This document shows positions 24,899 to 34,234 of a stretch of DNA of 64,000 bases, piece by piece. The stretch's first letter is position 1, and each line of letters starts with the position of its first letter. The notes under the pieces were generated by a model that searched no databases, had not been told where the DNA came from, and worked only from the letters and a program-made list of their open reading frames with translations. The position numbers and the translations under genes were made by a program. The stretch is taken from the NCBI RefSeq assembly GCF_024198215.1, contig NZ_JAKCFA010000007.1:186001-250000 (forward strand), in the 5' to 3' direction. Source of the DNA: Myxococcus qinghaiensis. GTDB taxonomy: Bacteria > Myxococcota > Myxococcia > Myxococcales > Myxococcaceae.

Positions 24899-24904
24899 GG
24901 TGGC

Positions 24905-26221
24905 TCAGCTCGCTTCCGGGGTGACAGGGGTGGCGACGGCCGCGCGAGGAGCGCCGCCGTTCTGCGACAAGTCCGAGAGGAAGGCCCGCACACCGGTGCG
25001 GGTGGAGAGGACCATCAGCCCGAGCAGGCCGGCGAGGATCTCCAGCGTGTAGATGAGGCCCGTGTAGCCATCCAGGATGACGGCGGCCGTGGGCACCAGC
25101 AGCGTGGCGGCCCAGACTCCCGCCAGCACCACCGTGCGCTCCTTCGGGAACAGCCAGCGCGCGTAGGCCACCACGGCCGCGCCGAGCCCCAGCGCGCTGA
25201 GGACATAGGCCACGTAGAAGTTCATGAAGGCGGCCAGGTACGCCAGCAGCACGAAGAAGAAGCCGTACACGGCGGCCAGCAGATACGACTCATGCAGCGC
25301 CAGCTGTCGCTTGTGCCGCAGCCCCAGCGCCGCGAGCAGCGCCACCAGCGCCAGGAAGGGCACCCACGCGCGCCCCGCCATGCGGGACACCATGGAGTCG
25401 AACGTCTTCTCCGAGGGCAGGATGACGCCCAGGTTGACGCCGGACTCCAGGGACTGGAAGGCCCAGTCCAGGGTGACAGCGTCGCTGCCCGTCTGCACGG
25501 ACGAGGCGGACAGCACTCCCGACGGGTAGTCGAAGTTGTCGCCCCCCTCCACGGCGAAGTGCAGGCGGACGTCACGCGCGGAGAGGTTCGGGTCCAGCTT
25601 GTAGACGAAGGAGTCGAGCCCCCGCGCGCGGTAGCGGATGACGAAGCGGGCCGTGGCGCCCTTCGCGATGCGGCCCGTCCACACCAGCCGGTTGCCGGAC
25701 TCGCCCAGGTCCAGGCTGGACTCCTTGCCGTCGACGAGGAACTGGAGCTCCGACAGCAGCACCTGCGACTTGTTCATCTCCATGGGGAAGATGAACGCCA
25801 CGTCGATGTCGTGGCCCTCGCGATTGACGACCGCGTACTCGGCGCCCAGGTTGAAGTCGAAGCCGGAGAAGTAGCGCAGGCCGCGCTTGCGGTAGTTCAT
25901 CTTCGCCAGCACCTCCACGTGCTGACGGTCGAAGGCCAGGGGCTTCAGCTCGGTGAAGATGGTGCCGCTGTGCACGTAGCGCAGCGAAGGCGCGGGCTGG
26001 ACGACGGGCGCGCCCCACCGGTCCTCCACGCCGGCCGCCAGCTCCGACGTGGCGAAGTCCGTGCGGTCCGCCACCTGGCCGGCAATCACCGCCGTGGCGA
26101 AGACGACGATGAGGAGACTGCCGAAGACGTGGTGGGCGACCAGCCACCGGAAGGCCCCTCGGATGGGACCATCGGACGTCCTCTGAGGACGCGGCGCGGA
26201 AACGGGAAGGTTCATGGACAC
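24905..26221 (-). CDS. CreD-like inner-membrane protein
   Basis: This is a 438-aa protein. It has one membrane helix near residues 32-50. A periplasmic beta-rich domain of about 220 residues follows, including RYFSGFDFNLGAEYAV. After it come five or six closely spaced helices from about residue 290 to 410 (for example YLLAAVYGFFFVLLAYL and LIYTLEILAGLLGLMVL). This layout, one helix, a large periplasmic domain and a C-terminal helix bundle, is that of the CreD/inner-membrane stress family, though the sequence is divergent. CreD proteins are induced by CreBC-type two-component systems in response to envelope stress and beta-lactams. A CreBC-like pair lies 1.6 kb away on the opposite strand, which supports the call. 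Confidence 0.6.
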   Translation of the reverse strand: MSMNLPVSAPRPQRTSDGPIRGAFRWLVAHHVFGSLLIVVFATAVIAGQVADRTDFATSELAAGVEDRWGAPVVQPAPSLRYVHSGTIFTELKPLAFDRQHVEVLAKMNYRKRGLRYFSGFDFNLGAEYAVVNREGHDIDVAFIFPMEMNKSQVLLSELQFLVDGKESSLDLGESGNRLVWTGRIAKGATARFVIRYRARGLDSFVYKLDPNLSARDVRLHFAVEGGDNFDYPSGVLSASSVQTGSDAVTLDWAFQSLESGVNLGVILPSEKTFDSMVSRMAGRAWVPFLALVALLAALGLRHKRQLALHESYLLAAVYGFFFVLLAYLAAFMNFYVAYVLSALGLGAAVVAYARWLFPKERTVVLAGVWAATLLVPTAAVILDGYTGLIYTLEILAGLLGLMVLSTRTGVRAFLSDLSQNGGAPRAAVATPVTPEAS

Positions 26222-26336
26222 AGACTGGCCCCCCGGTGTGCAACCCGGATGGCCAGCCCGTGCGCTTCATGAGGCATGTTTGTGCGGAATTCGTGCAGGC
26301 CCGGGGCATGTCCTCCCGGCCCCGTGCTTCACGACG

Positions 26337-28136
26337 TCAGTGCACCGCGTGGATGCGCCTGTCGAACGCGCGGGTGAGGCAGGACTGGTTCGCGGTGGAG
26401 TCCAGGTGCTGCGCGCGGTCCCGAATCTCGAAGAACGAGCGCACCGTGGTGCCGTCCACCGGGTCCGTCACGTTGAAGGGCAAGAGCGGGTTCACCATGC
26501 CCGTGGACAGGAAGCCCGACAGCGAGCCCGCCTCGTTGATGTGCGTGAAGAACGTGTTCGTCTCGCGCGCGTGGCAGCCGTTGCAGGTGTTGAGCGAGAA
26601 CTTGTGCCGCGCGGTGTTGTCCACGATTCCGGTGGCACGCCAGAACGTGGTGGCCGGCGTCGGGACGCGGGGGTTGGCGCCCAGGAAGTTCACGCCCGCG
26701 AAGATGGCGGGAACGCCGTAGGTGTTGGCCAGGATGGCCGCCTGGTTCGTGTTCACGAAGTCACGCAAGAGCGTGGTGTTGTTGCGCAGGTCTCCCGGCG
26801 TCAATGCCACCGTGGTCTCCGACAGGAAGTTCGGCGTCGGGCCCGTGTCGAAGAGGTGGAACTCCCGCAGCTCCCAGGGCCTGTCGAGCATGAAGTCGTT
26901 GGTGCGAATCTGGTTGATGGCGTTGCCGTTGGGCTTGGTGGGCGCCGCGCCCGCGACGACGACCTGCTGCGTGAGGGCCTCCAGCGCCGCGTTGTAGGCG
27001 GGGCTGCCCAGCGTCATCAGCGGGTTCGACAACTGCATCCACTGCTGCGCCCAGCTCTTCACGTTGAGGCAGCCGTTGATGGGCACGCCGTACTCGAAGA
27101 TGACCAGCAGCGGCCGGACGACGCAGCCGGCGCTCTTGTCCACCGCGGCGAAGACGAAGCGCAGCTCGCCGCCACCGCTGGAGCCGCCGTAGCCCACCGG
27201 GCCTTCGCCCTTGCCCAGGTCCAACCGGTTGAAGATGGCCACCAGCTTGAACGCCGACTTCGTCATGTCGAGCGTGCCGGCGACCTTCGGCCACGGGTTC
27301 AGGATGCGCGGCACCACCTGCGTGCGCGCCGGGACGGTCCACCCGTTGAGCGTCTGGTTCGCGTTCCACTTCAGCAGCCACTGCTCGGTGAGGGCCGACG
27401 GCGTCACGAACGTGCTCGCCATCTGCGTCATCAGGTGGTTGAACGTCCACACCCCGTTCGGGTTGCCGGAGTTCGAGCACGGGTCATACGTGCGCGTCGG
27501 GTCGTTGATGACGCGCGGATGGGTGATGATGAGCGAGTTGGCCGGCTTCACGTCGCTGAGCAGGCCCACGGGCGTCACGGGGATGGGGACGCGCGGCCGG
27601 AAGACGGACGACGACAGCGCCACCACCGGGCGCTCCTCCACCAGCTCGCGGTTGTTGAAGACGGCGAACGTCAGCGGCTCGTTGGGCTGCTGGTTCTGCG
27701 CCGCGGTGATTCGGTTCTGCGTCTCGCGGAGCGTGTCGAGGTCGACCTCGGCGAAGCCGGAGAACACGCCGTCACCCGCCTGCTCGTCACCGTCCGTGCC
27801 CTGGTCCCTGAGCACCACCGGCTTGCCCGTGTCGGACACCACGGGGACCTGGGTGAACAGGCCCTGCTGATTCTGGGCGAGCCGCACCCGCACCAGGCTT
27901 CGCGTCCGGGAACCCAGCACGTCGTCCTGCGCCACCACGTCCATCGACTGGATGACGGGCGAGGGCTGGCTCGCGGGGTTCGGCTCGGTCGCCGCCGCCT
28001 GGGGCTGGGCCTCCACGGGCGCCGGAGCCTCCAGCGCCTCACCACCACCACAGCCCGTCAGACACAGCGAGAGTACGAGCACACCGGACCCAGCCCACTT
28101 CAGGCCCAGGGCCCTTTTCGAGGACCACTTCGTCAT
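26337..28136 (-). CDS. large lipoprotein with a CxxCH heme-binding-type motif
   Basis: This is a 599-aa protein. The ATG at 28134-28136 is preceded by GGAGG and starts a lipoprotein signal ending LCLTGC; the longer frame upstream is discarded. An Ala/Pro-rich linker follows, then a long alpha/beta body with many asparagines and threonines. Near the C-terminus, residues 518-522 read CNGCH, the c-type cytochrome heme attachment pattern, inside CNGCHARETNTFF. A single such motif, without an obvious methionine axial ligand nearby, could bind one heme or could be a zinc-type cysteine cluster. The protein should sit at the periplasmic or outer surface. The family is not recognised; similar large lipoproteins seem common in myxobacteria. 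Confidence 0.65.
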   Translation of the reverse strand: MTKWSSKRALGLKWAGSGVLVLSLCLTGCGGGEALEAPAPVEAQPQAAATEPNPASQPSPVIQSMDVVAQDDVLGSRTRSLVRVRLAQNQQGLFTQVPVVSDTGKPVVLRDQGTDGDEQAGDGVFSGFAEVDLDTLRETQNRITAAQNQQPNEPLTFAVFNNRELVEERPVVALSSSVFRPRVPIPVTPVGLLSDVKPANSLIITHPRVINDPTRTYDPCSNSGNPNGVWTFNHLMTQMASTFVTPSALTEQWLLKWNANQTLNGWTVPARTQVVPRILNPWPKVAGTLDMTKSAFKLVAIFNRLDLGKGEGPVGYGGSSGGGELRFVFAAVDKSAGCVVRPLLVIFEYGVPINGCLNVKSWAQQWMQLSNPLMTLGSPAYNAALEALTQQVVVAGAAPTKPNGNAINQIRTNDFMLDRPWELREFHLFDTGPTPNFLSETTVALTPGDLRNNTTLLRDFVNTNQAAILANTYGVPAIFAGVNFLGANPRVPTPATTFWRATGIVDNTARHKFSLNTCNGCHARETNTFFTHINEAGSLSGFLSTGMVNPLLPFNVTDPVDGTTVRSFFEIRDRAQHLDSTANQSCLTRAFDRRIHAVH

Positions 28137-28350
28137 GGATGTTGCCTCCAGGGGATTCGACAGCGAGGCCCCAGGTGCACCCCCCAGGCCACGAAAGGAC
28201 TCAGGGAGAACCCACCCACACACCGCGAGGATGTGTCCCCCCGGGCAACAGCCGCAGCGGCGCTGTGACTTTCCGCGCTACAGCGCCTCTCCGCGGGCGA
28301 GAGGGGCCCAAAGTTGTACGGCAGGCAGGAAACCGGCTCAAATCCAGGAA

Positions 28351-29019
28351 ATGGAGAGAGTCGAGGAGATCTACCAGGGCTTCGTGGTTGATCATCAGCT
28401 CGAGCGCGCGGGCCTCTTCGAGCTGCTCCGCGAGCGGTTCGTGGCGGTGGACACGGTGCTGTATCCGGGGTGCTTCGTGCACATCACCCCGTCGTTCTTC
28501 TTCCAGAACGTCGTCTACGTGGACCGGAACGACCTGGCGCAGGGCTTCTTCGCCAACAAGGACGGCGTGCTGAGGAAGATCGGCTCCCGTCAGCAATATG
28601 AGCAGCAGGCCTCCGTGCGCTTCGTCGCCCAGGACTACCTGCAGCCCATCCCCGCGCTGGAGGAGAGCTTCGACCTGCTGCTGGCGCTGTATGCCGGAGG
28701 CATCTCCCGCGCGTGTGGGAAGTACCTGAAGGTCGGAGGCCTGCTGGTGACGAACGACCACCATGGCGACGCGGCGGAGGCGGCCGCCGAGGAGAACCTG
28801 GAGCTCATCGCCGTGGTGAAGGAGCAGCGGGGGACGTTCACCTTCAGCGACCAGGAGCTCTCCTCGTACCTGGTCCCGAAGATTCCGCCCCGGGGCCCCG
28901 CCGCGCGCGACACCGCGGGCGCATCCCACTGGGAGCGCCCCGCCGACTACTACCTCTTCCGCAAGACGCGCCCGAGCGCCATGACGCTGGAGCCCGGACG
29001 CTTCTCCGCCCCTCACTGA
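28351..29019 (+). CDS. methyltransferase-like protein of unknown substrate
   Basis: This is a 222-aa cytoplasmic protein. I chose the ATG at 28351 because the residues before it, although open, are not protein-like; it has AGGAA just upstream. Residues 40-140 show the strand-loop-helix pattern of a Rossmann-like fold. DTVLYPGCFVHITPSFFFQNVVYVDRN resembles motif I to motif II of class I methyltransferases, and FDLLLALYAGG with LKVGGLLVTND matches the later strands. The classic GxGxG is not present (the loop reads YPGCFV), so SAM binding is not certain. It is transcribed alone, diverging from the CxxCH lipoprotein and converging with the chitinase. Confidence 0.55.
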   Translation: MERVEEIYQGFVVDHQLERAGLFELLRERFVAVDTVLYPGCFVHITPSFFFQNVVYVDRNDLAQGFFANKDGVLRKIGSRQQYEQQASVRFVAQDYLQPIPALEESFDLLLALYAGGISRACGKYLKVGGLLVTNDHHGDAAEAAAEENLELIAVVKEQRGTFTFSDQELSSYLVPKIPPRGPAARDTAGASHWERPADYYLFRKTRPSAMTLEPGRFSAPH

Positions 29020-29040
29020 GGCGACACAAGAGGCGGCTCG

Positions 29041-30462
29041 CTACTGGGCCTCCAGCCGGAACTGCTGGCAGTCGTTGTTGGACCAGGTCCACTGCTGGAT
29101 GACGGTGCCGTTGCCGCTCGTCCCGCAGCTCGTCACGTCCAGCACCTTGCCGCTGTGCCGCGCCTCGATGCGGTGGAACCCGCCGGTCGTCGCCACGGTG
29201 CGGAACTGCTGGTTGCCGCCGTTGGACCAGGACCACTGCTGCAGCCCCGCCCCGTCCGCGGTGCTGACGTCGCGCACGTCCAGCACCTTGCCGCTGTACT
29301 GCGAAACGATTCGCACGTAGCCGCTGTCGGTGGGCTCCAGCACCCACTGCTGGCTTGCGCCGGTGTGGCACGCCCACTGGTGGATGGTGGCGCCGTCCGC
29401 GGTGCTGGGCCCGTTGATATCCAGGCAGCGGCCGGAGCTCTTGTTGATGATGCGGTAGCGGGTGGCGCCACTCCCGCCCTGCGCCGCGTTGAAGATGGCG
29501 AGCAGCAGCGACGTGTCATTGCGCGTGTCCTGGGTCAGCTCCCAGATCATCACCCCGCCGCCCTGCTGGAGCCCCAGCCGCGTCTTGGCCTGGATGGTGG
29601 CGATGCCGTTGTAATAGACGTCACCGACGTTGTCCTTGTACGGCGCCTGCGAGTCGCGCGCGACCAGGTCCGCGTAGCCCACGTACGACGACGGCGAGCG
29701 CCCGTAGAACGGCACGCCCAGGACGGCCTTCGACGCCGGCAGGCCCCGCCCCTTCCAGTAGTTGAGCGACTGGACGGCGTAGTCATACGTCGAATGCGGC
29801 TGCCCGCCGTCGTACGCCATGATGTTGAGGAAGTCGAAGTCGGCGAACGTCGAGGTGGGGACGCCCTCGCCGTAGTAGCCGTTGGCCACCACCGCGGCGG
29901 TGAGCAGCTTGCCGCGCGAGCGCATCGCCGCGCCCAGCTCGCGGATGAGCGCCGCGAAGTTCTGCGCGGAGGCGCCCGGGTCCGGGTACTCCCAGTCGAT
30001 GTCCACGCCGTCCAGCCCCGCCGCGTTGACGTAGTTGACCAGGTTGTTCACGAAGGCCGTGCGCGTGCCCGCGTTCGCCGCGAGCGACTCGAAGCCGCTG
30101 TCGTTGCCGTCGTTCCACCCGCCCACGGCGATGAGCACCTTCACGCCTCGCGCATGCGCGGCGGTGACGAGTGAGCGCAGCCGCGCGTCCGTCCCGCTGG
30201 GGCCCGTCAACCCACCCTGCGCGGTGGGCACCACGAAGGCGTAGTTGATGTGCGTGAGCCTGTCGTAGGGGATGGCGTTGACGTCACCCGCCCACGTCGG
30301 GAAGTAGCCGACCACGCGCGTCGCCAGCGCCGCTCCCTCCTGCCGCGCCAGCGGTTCGTCGGCGGTTGTCTCCACGTCCGGCGCCCCGGAACAGGCCAGG
30401 ACCAGGGCCGCCAGCGCGGCCTCCAACACCAGGGCTCTCAACGGCAACACCATGCGCGACAT
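29041..30462 (-). CDS. secreted GH18 chitinase with ricin-type lectin domain
   Basis: This is a 473-aa lipoprotein (signal ending ALVLAC). Residues about 45-340 are a glycoside hydrolase family 18 barrel. The catalytic motif DGVDIDWEYP places the acid/base at Glu158, with the usual DxxDxDxE pattern. A second conserved strand reads LNIMAYD, and the last conserved tryptophan lies in GGGVMIWELTQD. The last 135 residues are a ricin B-type beta-trefoil with QQW-type repeats (three copies: ASQQWVLE, NQQFRTV and CQQFRLE) that bind sugars. It would cut chitin or other beta-1,4-linked GlcNAc polymers, fitting attack on fungi or on peptidoglycan-like material. GH18 enzymes can also be endo-GlcNAcases, so the substrate is inferred. 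Confidence 0.92.
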   Translation of the reverse strand: MSRMVLPLRALVLEAALAALVLACSGAPDVETTADEPLARQEGAALATRVVGYFPTWAGDVNAIPYDRLTHINYAFVVPTAQGGLTGPSGTDARLRSLVTAAHARGVKVLIAVGGWNDGNDSGFESLAANAGTRTAFVNNLVNYVNAAGLDGVDIDWEYPDPGASAQNFAALIRELGAAMRSRGKLLTAAVVANGYYGEGVPTSTFADFDFLNIMAYDGGQPHSTYDYAVQSLNYWKGRGLPASKAVLGVPFYGRSPSSYVGYADLVARDSQAPYKDNVGDVYYNGIATIQAKTRLGLQQGGGVMIWELTQDTRNDTSLLLAIFNAAQGGSGATRYRIINKSSGRCLDINGPSTADGATIHQWACHTGASQQWVLEPTDSGYVRIVSQYSGKVLDVRDVSTADGAGLQQWSWSNGGNQQFRTVATTGGFHRIEARHSGKVLDVTSCGTSGNGTVIQQWTWSNNDCQQFRLEAQ

Positions 30463-30654
30463 GCGGACTCCATGAGGTGAGCCCCCGCCCCCAAAACGGA
30501 GGCGGATGGGTCGCGCACCTGTAGCGTCGCCCTAAACCCGCAACAACAGTTTTTCCAGAAATCGAAGGAACTCTATCCAGTCCTGTCGGACAGTTGGGAG
30601 CCCCCTGCACGCGCTTGCGCCGCCGTCCGTATTTTCGGCGCGGACTGCAAGACG

Positions 30655-30690
30655 GCACGACGCGGCGCGAGGACAGGCGCCGCGTCGTGC
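30655..30690 (-). terminator. strong hairpin terminator after the cysteine-synthase-like gene
   Basis: A perfect 14-bp stem (30655-30668 with 30677-30690) has an 8-base loop. It begins nine bases after the stop of the minus-strand gene at 30699. No T-run follows; the length and position make termination the natural explanation. Confidence 0.65.
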
Positions 30691-30698
30691 GAGAAGAC

Positions 30699-31703
30699 TC
30701 AGCGCGCGGCGGGGACGCCGGGCAGCGGACTCACTTGGAGCTGCTTCGAGGCGAGGAACTCCGCGTTGAAGACCTTGGAGGCGTAGCGGCTGCCGTGATC
30801 ACACAGCAGGGTGACGATGCGCAGGCCCGAGCCCGCGTGCTGACGGGCGACCTCGTACGCGGCGCGCACGTTGAAGGCCGCGGACGTGCCCACCACGAGC
30901 GCGTCCTCGCGGGCCAGGTGGTAGAGCGTGTCCAGCATCTCTCCGTCGCCCAGGCGCATCGCCTCGTCCACGCGCGAGGCCTGGAAGTTGGCGGTGAGCC
31001 GCATGATGCCGATGCCCTCGGTGATGGAGGTGCCCGTCGACTCCAGCTTCCCCTCGAGCACGTAGCTGTAGAGGCCGGAGCCCGGCGGGTCCACGAGCAC
31101 CACGCGCACCGCGGGGTTCTTCTCCTTGAGGAAGCGGCTGACGCCGGACATCGTCCCGCCGCTGCCCACGGAGACGACGACGACGTCCACGCGGCCCTCG
31201 CACTGCTCCCAGATTTCGGGCCCCGTCGTCTCGTAGTGGAAGTCGCCGTTGGCCGTGTTCTCGAACTGGTTGGCCCAGAACCAGCCGTGCTGCTCGGACA
31301 GGACGCGGGCCTGGTGGAAGAAGTGGCCGGGGTTGGCGAAGGGCACCGCCGGCACCTTGCGGACCTCCACGCCCATGGCCTCCAAGAGCTCATACTTCTC
31401 GCGCGCCTGGTTGTCCGGCATCGTCACCACGACACGGTAACCGCGCTCGCGGCCCAACAGCCCCAGGCCGATGCCCGTGTTGCCCGCGGTGCCCTCGACG
31501 ATGGTGCCGCCCGGCTTCAGGAGGCCCTGCTCCTCCGCGCGGCGAATCATCCCCTTGGCGGCGCGGTCCTTGATGCTGCCGCCAGGGTTCATGAACTCCG
31601 CCTTGCCCAGAATCTCGCAGCCGGTGAGGCGGCTGAGCGAGCCGATGCGAAGCAACGGAGTGTTTCCCACCGAGTCCCAGAGCGAACCGATGCGTGGCGC
31701 CAT
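30699..31703 (-). CDS. PLP-dependent cysteine synthase-like enzyme
   Basis: This is a 334-aa cytoplasmic protein of the fold-type II PLP family. Lys45 in NPGGSIKDR is the cofactor lysine. GTAGNTGIG is the substrate-binding loop; O-acetylserine sulfhydrylases usually have TSGNTG there, and this reads GTAGNTG. VGSGGTMSG is the phosphate loop. The C-terminal LCDHGSRY resembles the family's final motif. It most likely makes cysteine from O-acetylserine and sulfide, or a beta-substituted alanine variant from another donor. It lies 55 bases after the exporter operon on the same strand, and could be co-transcribed with it, but is followed by its own terminator. Confidence 0.85.
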   Translation of the reverse strand: MAPRIGSLWDSVGNTPLLRIGSLSRLTGCEILGKAEFMNPGGSIKDRAAKGMIRRAEEQGLLKPGGTIVEGTAGNTGIGLGLLGRERGYRVVVTMPDNQAREKYELLEAMGVEVRKVPAVPFANPGHFFHQARVLSEQHGWFWANQFENTANGDFHYETTGPEIWEQCEGRVDVVVVSVGSGGTMSGVSRFLKEKNPAVRVVLVDPPGSGLYSYVLEGKLESTGTSITEGIGIMRLTANFQASRVDEAMRLGDGEMLDTLYHLAREDALVVGTSAAFNVRAAYEVARQHAGSGLRIVTLLCDHGSRYASKVFNAEFLASKQLQVSPLPGVPAAR

Positions 31704-31758
31704 CCCCCTCCCCTAATGGAGTCCAGGGAGGGAGGCAACCGACGACGGGGCCGAACCG

Positions 31759-32991
31759 CTACTCGTTGCGCATCGCCTCGACGGGGTCCAGCTTCGCGGC
31801 GCGGGCGGCCGGGTAGATGCCGAACAGCAGCCCCACCCCGCAGCTCATCGACAGGGCCAGACCCACCGCCCAGGGCGGCACGGACATGGGGAAGCCCACC
31901 ATCCAGTCCCCCAGGAAGACGAGCCCGAAGCCCAGCCCCACACCCAGGCCGCCGCCGAAGAGCGCCAGCAGCACGGCCTCCGTCGCGAACTGCCCGAGGA
32001 TGCGCCGCCGCTTGGCACCCAGCGCCTTGCGCACGCCAATCTCCCGCGTCCGCTCCATCACCGACACCAGCATGATGTTCAGGATGCCGATGCCGCCCAC
32101 CACCAGCGACAGCAGGCACACGCCGATGCCGGCGATGGTGATGACCTGGGAGAGCTGGTTGAAGGACGCCGTCACCGACTCGTTGGTGTGGATCTCGAAG
32201 TCGTTGGGCTGGTCCGGGTCCAACCTGTGCCGCCGCCGCATCAGCGTCGACACCTCGTCCTGCGCCTTGCGGAACAGCCCGGGGTCCTTCGCCTGGATGT
32301 CGACGCCCAGCGACCACTCCTTGCCATAGAGCTGCTGGTACATCCGCAGAGGGATGATGGCCTGGTTGTCCATGCTCACCATGCCCAGGAAGCTGCCGCG
32401 CCGCTGGAGCACGCCAATCACCCGGAACGGCCGGTTCTGGAGGCGCACCTCGAAGCCCACCGGGTCGATGCCGGGAAAGAGCGAGTCCGCCACGTCCACG
32501 CCCAGGAGCACCACGCCGCGGCCGTCCAGCGCCTCCACGTCGTTGAAGAAGCGGCCGGACTGCACGGAGACACCGCTCGTCAGCGGATACGCCGTGGTCG
32601 CGCCGATGATGCGCACCGACGGCCGCGTCTCCGCGCTGGCCGTGGAGATCTTCTGCCCGCCCGCGTCATCCGACGGCGCCACCATGCCCACCGACGGACA
32701 GAACATCTCGATGGCGTGCACGTCCTCCATGTCGATGTCCGGGCGCTTGGCGAACTTCGCCCAGTTGAAGCGGCCGAAGCCACCCGAGGGCCACTTGGTG
32801 AGCTGGAAGGTGTGCGCCCCCAGCCGGCCCAGGTCCTTGTTCACCTTGGTGCGCAGGCCCTCGATGAGCCCCATCATCGTGATGACCGTGGCCACGCCGA
32901 TGACGATGCCCAGCAGCGTCAGCAGGGAGCGCAGCGGGTTGCCCAGGAACGTCCCCAGGGCCAGCCGCAGATTGTCCAGGAAGGCTCTCAT
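31759..32991 (-). CDS. MacB-like ABC transporter permease (second)
   Basis: This is a 410-aa inner-membrane protein. It has a helix near the N-terminus (LLTLLGIVIGVATVITMMG), a large periplasmic MacB-type domain (about residues 45-275), and three more helices in the C-terminal FtsX region, with [17 protein letters not shown] as the conserved cytoplasmic coupling segment. It ends DPVEAMRNE, like its neighbour. It is the last gene of the exporter operon, 4 bases after the other permease. The two permeases are paralogues and probably form a heterodimer driven by the separate ATPase. Known MacB proteins export toxins, lipoproteins or siderophores through TolC, without moving substrate through the membrane themselves. 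Confidence 0.92.
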   Translation of the reverse strand: MRAFLDNLRLALGTFLGNPLRSLLTLLGIVIGVATVITMMGLIEGLRTKVNKDLGRLGAHTFQLTKWPSGGFGRFNWAKFAKRPDIDMEDVHAIEMFCPSVGMVAPSDDAGGQKISTASAETRPSVRIIGATTAYPLTSGVSVQSGRFFNDVEALDGRGVVLLGVDVADSLFPGIDPVGFEVRLQNRPFRVIGVLQRRGSFLGMVSMDNQAIIPLRMYQQLYGKEWSLGVDIQAKDPGLFRKAQDEVSTLMRRRHRLDPDQPNDFEIHTNESVTASFNQLSQVITIAGIGVCLLSLVVGGIGILNIMLVSVMERTREIGVRKALGAKRRRILGQFATEAVLLALFGGGLGVGLGFGLVFLGDWMVGFPMSVPPWAVGLALSMSCGVGLLFGIYPAARAAKLDPVEAMRNE

Positions 32992-32995
32992 CGAC

Positions 32996-34234
32996 TCACT
33001 CGTACCGGAGGGCTTCCACGGGGTCCAGGTTCGCCGCGCGCGCCGCCGGCCAGATGCCGAACAGCAGGCCCACCAGCGCCGCGAAGAACACCCCGCCCAG
33101 CACCGTGGTCGTCTGCACGTCCGCCGCCAGCGGCGTAATCAGCGACACCACCTTGGCGGTGCCCAACCCCACCGTCGTTCCCAGCAGGCCTCCCACGGCG
33201 GACACGCTGGCCGCCTCCATGAGGAACTGGACGACGATGGTGCGCTTGCGCGCCCCCAGCGCGCGCCGCACGCCAATCTCCCGCGTCCGCTCCCGCACGG
33301 ACACCAGCATGATGTTCATGATGCCGATGCCGCCCACGAGCAGGGTGATGAGCCCCACGCCCACGGCCACGCCGTACAGCGCGCCGGTGAGCTGCGCGTA
33401 GGTCTGCGCCATGGCCTCCGGCTTGTTGATGTTGAAGTCGTCGGGCTGGCCCGGCTCCGTGGCGCGCAGGCGCCGGAGGATGCCGATGAGCTGGTCCTCC
33501 GCCATGCGCACCTGGGACGCGTCCGCCACCGCCATGGCGATCTCGAACGGACGGCCCTTGCCGAAGTTGCTGTAGAACGTCTTGAAGGGGATGAGCACGA
33601 GCAGGTCCATGCTCTCGTTGACCACCTTCCCCTTCCGGCTGAGCGTGCCCACCACCTGGAAGGAGCGGTTGTCCACGCGGATGGTCCGCCCCACCGGGCT
33701 GATGCCGGGGAACAGCCGCTCCGCCACGTCCGCGCCCAGCACGGCCACCGGACGCGTCACCTCTTCATCCGCCTCCGTGATGAAGCGGCCTCCGGTGATG
33801 TCGAAGCCCGCGATGCTCAGGTACTCGTGGTTGACGCCCTGGATGCGCACCGACGACATCTGCTCGCCGCCGTACGACACGTCCGACATGCGGGAGACGG
33901 ACGGGGACAGCGCGGTGATGAACGGCGCCATGGCGCGCAGCCGGGGGAGCTGGTCCAGGGTGAAGTTCTTCCGGTTGCGGTACTTCCACCAGTCTCCCTT
34001 GATCATCCACGGGAACTTGGAGACGTAGAGCGTGTTGGCGCCGAAGCTCGCGAGCTGCTTGTGGAAGGACGTGTTGAGCCCCTGGATGATGCCGACGATG
34101 GCCAGCAGCGTGGCCACGCCGATGCCGATGCCCAGCGTCGTCAGCACCGTGCGCAGGCGGTTGGCGCGCAGGGAGAACAGGGCGATGCGCGCCCCCTCCA
34201 GGACGTCCACCCGCAGGCTCGTCACGCTCTTCAT
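32996..34234 (-). CDS. MacB-like ABC transporter permease (first)
   Basis: This is a 412-aa protein with the same layout as the downstream permease: first helix near residue 20-45 ([19 protein letters not shown]), periplasmic domain of about 225 residues, then FtsX helices and the coupling segment [17 protein letters not shown], ending [11 protein letters not shown]. Its start overlaps the ATPase stop by four bases (ATGA), so translation is coupled. It may pair with the downstream permease, since each is a half-transporter lacking an ATPase domain. Canonical MacB fuses ATPase and permease; here they are split. Confidence 0.92.
   Translation of the reverse strand: MKSVTSLRVDVLEGARIALFSLRANRLRTVLTTLGIGIGVATLLAIVGIIQGLNTSFHKQLASFGANTLYVSKFPWMIKGDWWKYRNRKNFTLDQLPRLRAMAPFITALSPSVSRMSDVSYGGEQMSSVRIQGVNHEYLSIAGFDITGGRFITEADEEVTRPVAVLGADVAERLFPGISPVGRTIRVDNRSFQVVGTLSRKGKVVNESMDLLVLIPFKTFYSNFGKGRPFEIAMAVADASQVRMAEDQLIGILRRLRATEPGQPDDFNINKPEAMAQTYAQLTGALYGVAVGVGLITLLVGGIGIMNIMLVSVRERTREIGVRRALGARKRTIVVQFLMEAASVSAVGGLLGTTVGLGTAKVVSLITPLAADVQTTTVLGGVFFAALVGLLFGIWPAARAANLDPVEALRYE

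Noticed and set aside
23789..26272. An 827-codon plus-strand frame across the CreD-like pair
   Set aside because: It lies opposite two genes with signal peptides and membrane helices, and its own translation is low-complexity.
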